The notes under the pieces are model-generated. The model saw nothing but the letters and a program-made list of their open reading frames with translations. It ran no database searches and was not told where the DNA came from. A program made the position numbers and the translations under genes. DNA of 5,175 nt from Megasphaera sp. UBA1696 (GTDB lineage: Bacteria; Bacillota; Negativicutes; Veillonellales; Megasphaeraceae): contig DCJQ01000037.1 in the NCBI GenBank assembly GCA_002319965.1, forward strand, positions 1 to 5,175, read 5' to 3'. Of the stretch, positions 1 through 5,175 are shown piece after piece. How positions within the stretch are numbered: the first letter of the stretch is position 1; every line of letters starts with the position of its first letter.

Positions 1-135
1 TGCCAATTCAATGGCCGTGACGCCGCCTTTGATGCAGGCTTCCGACATGGCTACGGCTTCTTCCGGGTTGTTGCCGCGAATGACGGCGACGACACCGATT
101 TCCTTAATTTTATTGACGACTTCGATTTTATCCAT
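1..135 (-). CDS. eda: KDPG aldolase (2-dehydro-3-deoxyphosphogluconate aldolase), N-terminal fragment cut by the window edge
   Basis: The reading frame opens with ATG at 135-133 and stays open for 45 codons to base 1, where the window ends; the other three quarters or so of a usual ~210-residue protein lie outside. The visible part begins MDKIEVVNKIKEIGVVAVIR, followed by GNNPEEA, then a helix ending in KGGVTAIELA. The VVAVIRG strand and the GGVTAIE strand are the first two beta strands of the class I KDPG/KHG aldolase barrel. Glu43 aligns with the catalytic Glu (E45 in E. coli Eda); the Schiff-base Lys is off-window. The enzyme splits KDPG into pyruvate and glyceraldehyde 3-phosphate in the cytoplasm. 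It follows the KDG kinase gene by 48 bases, which fits the last step of the pathway. AGAGGAG (144-150) lies 8 bases before the ATG. Specificity for KDPG over the related 4-hydroxy-2-oxoglutarate rests on context. Confidence 0.9.
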   Translation of the reverse strand, partial: MDKIEVVNKIKEIGVVAVIRGNNPEEAVAMSEACIKGGVTAIELA

Positions 136-143
136 TGTGTAAA

Positions 144-150
144 CTCCTCT
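144..150 (-). promoter_or_regulatory. Ribosome binding site of eda
   Basis: AGAGGAG on the minus strand ends 8 bases before the ATG at 135 and fixes the eda start. It sits between short GTGT and ACAC arms, which could form only a weak 4-bp stem. The gap upstream to the kdgK stop also contains an 8-base palindrome AGATATCT (164-171). I saw no convincing promoter in these 48 bases. Confidence 0.7.
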
Positions 151-183
151 CACACGCTCAAAAAGATATCTCTATACAAGGCA

Positions 184-1128
184 TTACGAATGGCTTTGCT
201 GAAAGGCTTCCAATTTTTCTCTCGTCGGCAGGCCTTCATTGTCTCCGGCTACCTGAATGGCCATGGCCCCGATAGCGGCGCCTCTGCGGGCAGCATCTTC
301 CAAGGTTAACCCATCGAGGAGCCCGCTGGTAAAGCCGACGGCAAAGCCGTCACCGGCACCGACCGTATCGACGATGTGCTTGACGTGATAGCTCGGTACG
401 TACAATTCTTCTTTTTCCGTACGGATATAAGTACCATTGCTTCCGCCGAGCTTGATGACGACAGTCTGAACGCCTCGCTGGAGGTAATACTGGGCAATAT
501 CCTGTTCACTTTCCCGACCGGTCAAAATTTTGCCTTCACCGAGGCCAGGCATGACGATGTCCGCGTACTGAGCAGCATCATTGATGACCCGGGCCATGGC
601 TTCCTCTGATTTCCAGAGCATGGGCCGCAGGTTGGGATCGAAGGAAATGCGCACGCCCTTACTGTGAGCCCGCATCATCAGCGTATAAATCGTTTCCCGG
701 CACGATTCCGACAAGGCCAGGGGAATCCCCGTCACATGAAGGTGATCGACACCAGTCCAGTCGATACCGGCCAAGTCAGCCGGCTGAAAATGAGAGAATG
801 CCGTATGCTTACGAATATTGGCTACGAAAGGATCGCCTTCGACGACCTTTTCCTTCATCTGAAAACCCGTCATATGATCATCATCGGTCCAGACATACTG
901 TTCGTGAATATTATTTTCTTTCAGAAAATTGACGATGCAGCGGCCAAAGGGGTCGATGCCAACCTTGGAGATATACGATACATTATTTCCCAAACGGGCC
1001 ATGCCGACGGCATAGTTCAATTCAGCCCCGCAGACGTGGCGGGAAAAATGTTCGACCGATTCCAACGGACCCGTTTCTTCAGCGATGAGAAGGCCCATCG
1101 CTTCACCAATAGTAAGCACATTCTTCAT
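184..1128 (-). CDS. kdgK: 2-keto-3-deoxygluconate kinase (PfkB/ribokinase family)
   Basis: This 314-residue protein has the normal length for a PfkB-family sugar kinase. The N-terminal substrate-binding signature GAELNYAVGMARLG is at residues 34-47. FDPNLRP is at 163-169, followed by PGLGEGKILTG (194-204), the form of the PNxxE region common in KDG kinases. The C-terminal signature DTVGAGDGFAVGF is at 254-266, with GAGD forming the anion hole and Asp260 as the expected catalytic base. NEGLPT (297-302) closes the ATP-site region. The reaction is ATP-dependent phosphorylation of KDG to KDPG in the cytoplasm. Sequence family alone would also allow a fructokinase or other sugar kinase; the position between altronate dehydratase and KDPG aldolase makes KDG the likely substrate. 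The ATG at 1128 has GGAGGAA at 1134-1140. The gene starts 61 bases after the HIT stop, past a hairpin, so its expression may differ from that of the upstream genes. Confidence 0.88.
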   Translation of the reverse strand: MKNVLTIGEAMGLLIAEETGPLESVEHFSRHVCGAELNYAVGMARLGNNVSYISKVGIDPFGRCIVNFLKENNIHEQYVWTDDDHMTGFQMKEKVVEGDPFVANIRKHTAFSHFQPADLAGIDWTGVDHLHVTGIPLALSESCRETIYTLMMRAHSKGVRISFDPNLRPMLWKSEEAMARVINDAAQYADIVMPGLGEGKILTGRESEQDIAQYYLQRGVQTVVIKLGGSNGTYIRTEKEELYVPSYHVKHIVDTVGAGDGFAVGFTSGLLDGLTLEDAARRGAAIGAMAIQVAGDNEGLPTREKLEAFQQSHS

Positions 1129-1133
1129 TTTGA

Positions 1134-1140
1134 TTCCTCC
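1134..1140 (-). promoter_or_regulatory. Ribosome binding site of kdgK
   Basis: GGAGGAA on the minus strand has a 7-base space between GGAGG and the ATG at 1128, and it supports that start. It lies 12 bases downstream of the hairpin at 1153-1176, so the hairpin itself does not cover it. Confidence 0.75.
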
Positions 1141-1152
1141 ATGAGATAAGAT

Positions 1153-1176
1153 GGGACTGTCGCAGCAGACAGTCCC
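1153..1176 (-). promoter_or_regulatory. Intercistronic stem-loop between the HIT gene and kdgK
   Basis: Minus-strand GGGACTGTC, loop TGCTGC, then GACAGTCCC form a perfect 9-bp stem with six G:C pairs. The next bases are ATCTTATCTC, pyrimidine-rich but without a run of T, so it is not a standard intrinsic terminator. It lies entirely in the only long gap of the upstream part of the operon. Possible roles are partial termination, protection of an mRNA 3' end after processing, or no role. The stem is certain from the sequence; the function is not. Confidence 0.6.
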
Positions 1177-1189
1177 CGGTTACTTAGTT

Positions 1190-1609
1190 TTACAATTGTT
1201 TCTTTATTTTATCAATCATATCTTCATACTCTGCATCTGTCAAGTAAACGCGATCAGGATTCATGACAAAGGTGCTGTTCCATTCAAATTCATCTTTATA
1301 CTTCGGAACTAAGTGGATATGCAGGTGGTGTCCTGAATCAGCATAAGCCCCGTAGTTTACTTTATCCGGATGAAAGGCAGCATGAATGGCTTTCGAAGCA
1401 CGAGCTACGTCGGCAAAGAAGGCATTTCGGTCTTCATCACTTAATTCTGTCATTTCGTTGACATGATCTTTATAAGCGACGATGCAGCGGCCGGGATGAC
1501 TCTGTTCTTTGAATAAAACCAACATACTGACCGATAAATCGCAGACGTAGATGCCAAACTTAGCCAGCGGTTCACCTTTGACGCAGTAGCCGCAGTTCTG
1601 ATCTTTCAT
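1190..1609 (-). CDS. HIT-family (histidine triad) protein, probable nucleotide hydrolase or transferase
   Basis: This 139-residue protein has the histidine triad H-L-H-I-H-L-V at residues 95-101, followed by PKY. By family knowledge the middle His (His97) is the nucleophile that attacks the alpha-phosphate of nucleotide substrates. An N-terminal CGYC (Cys6, Cys9), with His49 in AYKDHV and His95, resembles the Cys-Cys-His-His zinc site found in many bacterial HIT proteins; this is inferred from spacing. GRCIVAYKDHV (40-50) matches the usual GHxLVxPKxH strand and turn. No signal peptide or membrane segment is seen, so it is probably cytoplasmic. The ATG at 1609 follows TAAGGAGG by 7 bases, and the TAA of that site is the stop of the transporter gene, so the two are almost certainly cotranscribed and translationally coupled. 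Known activities in this superfamily include hydrolysis of dinucleoside polyphosphates and of nucleoside phosphoramidates, and nucleotidyl transfer in the GalT branch. The substrate here cannot be read from sequence. Confidence 0.9.
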   Translation of the reverse strand: MKDQNCGYCVKGEPLAKFGIYVCDLSVSMLVLFKEQSHPGRCIVAYKDHVNEMTELSDEDRNAFFADVARASKAIHAAFHPDKVNYGAYADSGHHLHIHLVPKYKDEFEWNSTFVMNPDRVYLTDAEYEDMIDKIKKQL

Positions 1610-1616
1610 GTGAAAG

Positions 1617-1624
1617 CCTCCTTA
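1617..1624 (-). promoter_or_regulatory. Stop codon fused to ribosome binding site, transporter/HIT junction
   Basis: Minus-strand TAAGGAGG contains the TAA stop of the transporter gene (1624-1622) and the full Shine-Dalgarno sequence of the HIT gene, with 7 bases to the ATG. A ribosome finishing the transporter occupies the HIT initiation site, so the HIT gene is coupled to the transporter. Confidence 0.8.
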
Positions 1625-3055
1625 TTCGATGGTACCGTGTTCCCACTTGCCGTTATTCAAATCTTCAGCGATTTGTTTAAATTTATCATCCGTCAAACCG
1701 TAGAAGAAGTACAAGATGATAGCAGCAATACCAAGGGCAACGCCGGGGTACAAGGTCATAGCCGCTTTAATGCCCAAGAGGGTCATTTCGCTCTGTACGG
1801 CATTGGCAACATACCCCGTCATTACCAAGATACCGGAACTTACGACAGCAGCCAGGGCCTGTGCGATTTTACGGGAGAAGTTGAAAGCAGCATAGGTGAT
1901 GCCTTCTTTACGGATACCGTTATGCCATTCACTGTAGTCGATAACGTCGGAGACAAACGCCCAGGTAACGCCGTTAGGAATAGCCAGGGCAACGTAGCCG
2001 ATAGTAACCAACACGATGAACGAGTAAATATTGGTCGGAATGACGAAGTTGAGCAAGTCGGCTGCACAGCCGATGAGCAAACCGCCGATGGCTGTCTTCT
2101 TCTTACCAAACTTTTTAACGAGTTTCGGAATGAGCAGAATCCCGATGACGGAGCAACCCATCATGATGCCGTTTACAATCGGCTGGAAGCCCATGTAACC
2201 CAGATTATACTGACAGAAGAAAATCATCATCTGGTTGTTGGTATTCATGGCCGAAATGGTAAACAAAGTCATTAAAATGATGCATAAGAGCGGTTTGTTG
2301 GTAAACACGAGTTTAACATAGTCGGACGCTTTGGCTTTCTGTTCGTTAGCCGTATTGCGCTTAACAGGGACGTGTTCACGGCAGTTCAGATAACAAATAG
2401 CAAAACCAATGACACCAACGATAGACATGACAGCCGCGGCGATAAAGAAGCCGTGGTGAGGCGAAGCAAACATCATGACGATTGGTACGAAAGCCATGCC
2501 GGTGATGAGCTGAGCCCCAATGGATCCGGCCTGACGGGTCGTAGCCATCTGACTTCGTTCTTCAACGTCTCGAGTCATAACACTGGCCAGGGAGGAGTAA
2601 GGAATATTAGTAAAGGAATAAACAAGGCCCCAAGCCATATAAGCACCGTAAGCAAAGATGATTTTACCTGTTGCCGATATTTCCGGCATCGTAAAAGTAA
2701 TGACCGTCAAGATAGCCAGGATGACGGCAGAAAACATCATGACCGGACGGAACTTACCGCGAGGACCGATATTCTTTCGGCCGTCGATAACGGAACCGGC
2801 AATGGGATCCATAAAGGCGTCGAAGATTTTGGTAAAGGCGAAAATACCGGCAACAGCCGCAGCTGGGATGGTACAAACGTCAATCCAGTATTTCGTCAAG
2901 TAGGCCTGCCCGAGGTCAAACATAAAACCATTGCCAAAGTCACCAAACCCATAACAAATCTTTTCACGCCAAGACAGCTTTACATGGCCGTCTTTGGCAG
3001 AATTCCCTTCAACCGGAGCGTTCGGCTTCGGCAAGGTTCCTTCTTGTGTGCTCAT
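1622..3055 (-). CDS. GPH-family (glycoside-pentoside-hexuronide:cation) symporter, probable hexuronate or hexuronide importer
   Basis: This 477-residue inner-membrane protein has a hydrophobic profile that fits the 12 membrane segments of the MelB/GPH branch of the major facilitator superfamily. The opening KICYGFGDFGNG (32-43) is the family start motif. DAFMDPIAGSVIDGRK (79-94) holds Asp79 and Asp83, which correspond to the cation-site acidic residues of MelB. GKFRP (100-104), PYSSL (152-156) with TRDVEERSQ (161-169), and SDVIDYSEWHNGIRKEG (369-385) are further GPH signatures. A hydrophilic N-terminal tail of about 25 residues precedes the first segment. GPH members carry sugars, glycosides or uronides with H+ or Na+; the operon points to galacturonate, glucuronate or a glycoside of these, and the exact substrate and ion are inference. 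The ATG at 3055 follows TAAGGAGG by 7 bases, overlapping the uxaA stop. No frameshift or truncation is seen. Confidence 0.9.
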   Translation of the reverse strand: MSTQEGTLPKPNAPVEGNSAKDGHVKLSWREKICYGFGDFGNGFMFDLGQAYLTKYWIDVCTIPAAAVAGIFAFTKIFDAFMDPIAGSVIDGRKNIGPRGKFRPVMMFSAVILAILTVITFTMPEISATGKIIFAYGAYMAWGLVYSFTNIPYSSLASVMTRDVEERSQMATTRQAGSIGAQLITGMAFVPIVMMFASPHHGFFIAAAVMSIVGVIGFAICYLNCREHVPVKRNTANEQKAKASDYVKLVFTNKPLLCIILMTLFTISAMNTNNQMMIFFCQYNLGYMGFQPIVNGIMMGCSVIGILLIPKLVKKFGKKKTAIGGLLIGCAADLLNFVIPTNIYSFIVLVTIGYVALAIPNGVTWAFVSDVIDYSEWHNGIRKEGITYAAFNFSRKIAQALAAVVSSGILVMTGYVANAVQSEMTLLGIKAAMTLYPGVALGIAAIILYFFYGLTDDKFKQIAEDLNNGKWEHGTIE

Positions 3056-3062
3056 TGCACTC

Positions 3063-3070
3063 CCTCCTTA
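3063..3070 (-). promoter_or_regulatory. Stop codon fused to ribosome binding site, uxaA/transporter junction
   Basis: Minus-strand TAAGGAGG contains the uxaA stop TAA (3070-3068) and the transporter Shine-Dalgarno sequence, again 7 bases before the ATG. The layout and the 12-base gap are identical to those of the transporter/HIT junction, and the site decides the transporter start at 3055. Confidence 0.8.
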
Positions 3071-4561
3071 TAAGGTAACACCGTTTTTAAATATAGCCAG
3101 TTCGTGTTTATCCAAAGCTTCCGATTTTGCCAAAACACGTCCCGACGCTACATCGAGTATGTATTGGAACAGGCGGTCAGCCGCTGCTTCCCGCGATTCG
3201 CCTTCAGCAATCGTGCCGGCATTGAAATCGATCCAGTTCTTTTTGAATTCGGCCAGCTTGCTGTTGCTGGAAATCTTAATCGTCGGTACCGGGCAGGCAA
3301 AAGGCGTTCCCCGACCCGTCGTAAAGAGGACCATGTGGGCACCGGCTGCGGCTAAGGCATTGGCCGCTACCAAGTCGTTGCCCGGTGCCTGCAAGAGATT
3401 CAGCCCTTTCTTTTGGACTCTGTCGCCATAAGAGAGGACATCTTCTACCAGAGCCTGGCCGCCTTTTTGTACGCAGCCGAGGGATTTATCTTCCAGGGTC
3501 GTAATGCCGCCGGCTTTATTGCCAGGTGACGGGTTTTCATTGATCTTTTCGCCATAGTTCATGAAGTATTCTTTAAAGTTGTTTACCAGGGCCACGGTCT
3601 TATCGAAGACTTCTTCATTCCGAGCCCGGTTCATGAGCAGCGTTTCAGCACCGAACATTTCCGGCACTTCCGTCAGGATCGACGTGCCGCCGGCAGCGAT
3701 GAGACGGTTCGAGATTTCCCCGACCAAGGGATTGGCCGTGATTCCCGAAAATCCGTCGGAACCGCCGCACTTCAGGCCGATCGTCAACAGGGAGGCATCG
3801 CAGGGTTCCCGATGGGATTTAGCCGCATAGTCGCACAGTTCTTTCACAATCGCCGTGCCGGCTTCGATTTCATCTTCTACGTCCTGACAGATGAGGAACT
3901 TGACGCGGTCCGGGTCATAGTCGCCGATGACGTCCTTCATCAGGCTGATCTGGTTGTTTTCACAGCCAAGGCCCAGTACCAAAACGGCACCGGCATTCGG
4001 ATTGTGAATAAGGCCACTTAATACTTTCTGCGTATGGAGCTGGTCGTCACCGAGCTGGGAGCATCCATGGGGATGGCTGTACGAATAGATTCCGTCGATG
4101 TTGTCCGTCTTATAGACCTGGGCCGCCGTTTCAATGGCCCGGGCAATGTTATTGACGCAGCCTACGGTCGGGATGATCCAAACTTCATTGCGGATGCCGG
4201 CCTGGCCGTCTGTCCGTTTATATCCGAGGAACTCGTATTTTTTTTCACTTTCCTTAGGAGGGCGCTGCGCCTTTCCCGGTTCATAGGTGTAATCCAGGAG
4301 GTCGCCCAGTTTACTTTGGACGTTGTGGGTATGGACCCAGGATCCTTGAGGAATATCCATTTTGGCGGTCCCGATGGGGAAACCGTATTTTATGACATCT
4401 TCGCCTTTTTTAATCTCTTTAATGGCGATTTTATGGCCTGCCGGGATGTCCTGGCAGACGGCGAAAGACGCTCCGCCGACGGTAACGCTGCTGCCCTTGG
4501 CAACAGCGTCGACAGCGACGGCAACATTATCATCAGCGTGTATCTGGAATACGTTCATCAT
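3068..4561 (-). CDS. uxaA: Altronate dehydratase (UxaA; SAF domain plus UxaA/GarD-type catalytic region)
   Basis: This 497-residue protein has the full usual length of UxaA. Residues 1-80 form a SAF domain: HADDNVAVA (8-16), CQDIPAGHKIAIKEI (36-50), KYGFPIGTA (58-66), VHTHN (76-80). After a linker, the catalytic region shows PTVGCVN (131-137), HPHGCSQLGDD (163-173), LGLGCENN (196-203), GLKCGGSDGFSGITANP (262-278), TEVPEMFGAE (297-306), SPGNKAGGITTLEDKS (345-360), QAPGND (391-396) and TTGRGTP (414-420). These are hallmarks of the altronate/galactarate dehydratase family, whose known members are metal-dependent (iron). It removes water from D-altronate to give KDG in the cytoplasm. Galactarate dehydratase is the main alternative; the adjacent tagaturonate reductase favours altronate. 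Two Met codons open the frame (4561 and 4558); AAGGAGA leaves only 3 bases before the first but 6 before the second, so the real protein may start at 4558 and be 496 residues. Confidence 0.93.
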   Translation of the reverse strand: MMNVFQIHADDNVAVAVDAVAKGSSVTVGGASFAVCQDIPAGHKIAIKEIKKGEDVIKYGFPIGTAKMDIPQGSWVHTHNVQSKLGDLLDYTYEPGKAQRPPKESEKKYEFLGYKRTDGQAGIRNEVWIIPTVGCVNNIARAIETAAQVYKTDNIDGIYSYSHPHGCSQLGDDQLHTQKVLSGLIHNPNAGAVLVLGLGCENNQISLMKDVIGDYDPDRVKFLICQDVEDEIEAGTAIVKELCDYAAKSHREPCDASLLTIGLKCGGSDGFSGITANPLVGEISNRLIAAGGTSILTEVPEMFGAETLLMNRARNEEVFDKTVALVNNFKEYFMNYGEKINENPSPGNKAGGITTLEDKSLGCVQKGGQALVEDVLSYGDRVQKKGLNLLQAPGNDLVAANALAAAGAHMVLFTTGRGTPFACPVPTIKISSNSKLAEFKKNWIDFNAGTIAEGESREAAADRLFQYILDVASGRVLAKSEALDKHELAIFKNGVTL

Positions 4562-4563
4562 AA

Positions 4564-4571
4564 TCTCCTTA
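4564..4571 (-). promoter_or_regulatory. Stop codon fused to ribosome binding site, uxaB/uxaA junction
   Basis: Minus-strand TAAGGAGA begins with the uxaB stop TAA (4571-4569). GGAG ends 3 bases before the ATG at 4561 and 6 bases before the ATG at 4558, so the second ATG is the better-placed start. This is the third successive junction with the same fused stop and ribosome site. Confidence 0.75.
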
Positions 4572-5175
4572 TGCAGTCAATTCAGCAAGATGAGCTTTGA
4601 CACCAATCTCAGCCATGCGGTCCATATGAGCCGTTACAGCGTCCGTGAGGCCGTCAACAGCATTCAGATCTTCGCCCCACCAAGCGGGCTGTCCGAGGAC
4701 AGCCTTGACATAGTCGGCAGTCGCGAGGGCGGCATGATCTTTAATGAAAGCTAATTTATCTTCATCATCGTGAATTTCATAGGTGTTGCCGGTCCGGGAA
4801 CCCATGAGGCATTGGTCGCCGGCTTCCGTCGTCCGGTAGAAGGTAAGGAGAGCTGCCAGGGAGTAGGTCAGGAACTTCGGCAGTTTTCCCGTCGCTGCCA
4901 AACTGTCCTTAAAGGTCGGCAGGATACGGGCTCTCCACTTCGAGATGGAGTTCAGAGAAATGGCTAATAAGGCGTGTTTTACGAAGGGATTTTCGAATCG
5001 TTCGTAGACGGCACGGGCAAAGGCAATGGCCTTTTCTTCCGGCAAATCGACGGTCGGCACGATTTCGCCAAAAACTGTCTGGTCCAGGGATTTGCGGATG
5101 ATCGGGTCTTCCATGCACTGACCGACGTAGTCGAGGCCGGCGAGATAAGCCCCGAGGACCATCGACGTATGAGCG
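4569..5175 (-). CDS. uxaB: Tagaturonate reductase (altronate oxidoreductase), C-terminal part cut by the window edge
   Basis: The frame is open from the right edge to a TAA at 4571-4569 and gives 201 visible residues, roughly the last 40% of a ~480-500-residue enzyme; the NAD-binding N-terminal domain is outside. The Met at 5162 is internal: in-frame codons AHTS precede it, and AHTSM continues the family's NGAHT motif, whose His belongs to the KxxxxNxxH active-site pattern of long-chain mannitol dehydrogenases. After LAGLDYVG come EIVPTVDLP (37-45 of the visible part), NPFVKHALLAISLNSISKW (62-80), RARILP (81-86), GKLPK (96-100) and SLAALLTFYR (105-114), all typical of the UxaB C-terminal domain. 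It reduces D-tagaturonate to D-altronate with NADH in the cytoplasm, making the substrate of the next gene, uxaA. The fructuronate reductase UxuB is a relative; the adjacent altronate dehydratase and the SLNSISK-type motif favour UxaB. Confidence 0.88.
   Translation of the reverse strand, partial: AHTSMVLGAYLAGLDYVGQCMEDPIIRKSLDQTVFGEIVPTVDLPEEKAIAFARAVYERFENPFVKHALLAISLNSISKWRARILPTFKDSLAATGKLPKFLTYSLAALLTFYRTTEAGDQCLMGSRTGNTYEIHDDEDKLAFIKDHAALATADYVKAVLGQPAWWGEDLNAVDGLTDAVTAHMDRMAEIGVKAHLAELTA

Noticed and set aside
138..183. Operator or riboswitch in the kdgK/eda gap
   Set aside because: The 8-base AT-rich palindrome AGATATCT and the 4-bp arms around the eda ribosome site are too short to separate from chance, and no known regulator site was recognised.
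1125..1142. Five-codon mini-ORF on the minus strand whose TGA overlaps the kdgK ATG
   Set aside because: It has no ribosome site of its own, and its first codons are simply the GGAGG of the kdgK ribosome site. Most likely chance.
664..1149. Plus-strand open frame of 161 codons opposite kdgK
   Set aside because: It is antisense to an intact PfkB-family kinase, and the protein resembles nothing I know.
1143..1176. Hairpin read as a rho-independent terminator
   Set aside because: The stem is good, but the following minus-strand bases are ATCTTATCTC, with no run of T. Kept only as a stem-loop of unknown role.
1610..3073. Long open frames on the plus strand (221 and 233 codons) opposite the transporter gene
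   Set aside because: They are antisense to a well-recognised gene and their translations are rich in polar residues with no known motif. They are best explained as codon-bias shadows.
4034..4600. Plus-strand open frame of 188 codons opposite uxaA
   Set aside because: It lies wholly over the N-terminal part of an altronate dehydratase with intact family motifs, and it has no recognisable domain of its own.
5160..5162. ATG at 5162 as the start of a short complete gene
   Set aside because: The frame continues upstream with AHTS, part of the conserved NGAHT motif of tagaturonate reductase, so this Met is internal and the gene is cut by the window edge.

Overview
The window holds most of one hexuronate (galacturonate-type) catabolic operon, read entirely on the minus strand. 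Transcription runs from the right edge (base 5175) to the left edge (base 1). In order: the C-terminal part of a tagaturonate reductase (uxaB, cut by the right edge), altronate dehydratase (uxaA), a GPH-family cation symporter, a small HIT-family protein, a PfkB-family 2-keto-3-deoxygluconate kinase (kdgK), and the first 45 codons of KDPG aldolase (eda, cut by the left edge). No RNA gene, insertion sequence, CRISPR array or origin is visible. No gene-free stretch exceeds about 60 bases.

The enzymes form consecutive steps: D-tagaturonate -> D-altronate (UxaB), D-altronate -> 2-keto-3-deoxy-D-gluconate (UxaA), KDG -> KDPG (KdgK), KDPG -> pyruvate + glyceraldehyde 3-phosphate (Eda). The transporter presumably brings in the hexuronate or a hexuronide. 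The uronate isomerase (UxaC) that should feed UxaB, and any dedicated regulator, are not in the window. The HIT protein has no obvious step in this pathway and is the one member out of place.

The operon has two kinds of junction. The first three (uxaB/uxaA, uxaA/transporter, transporter/HIT) are very tight: the TAA stop is also the start of a strong Shine-Dalgarno sequence (TAAGGAG or TAAGGAGG). The HIT/kdgK junction is looser, at 61 bases, and carries a perfect 9-bp hairpin without a clear U-tract. The kdgK/eda gap is 48 bases. This suggests tight translational coupling in the upstream half and room for separate control of kdgK-eda.

Strong GGAGG ribosome sites, an intermediate base composition and the protein style suggest a Bacillota-like (Firmicutes) bacterium, possibly a gut Negativicutes member. 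There is no taxonomic marker, so this is a weak inference. Apart from the HIT gene and the hairpin, the region looks like ordinary carbohydrate metabolism; I see no clear sign of an undescribed system.
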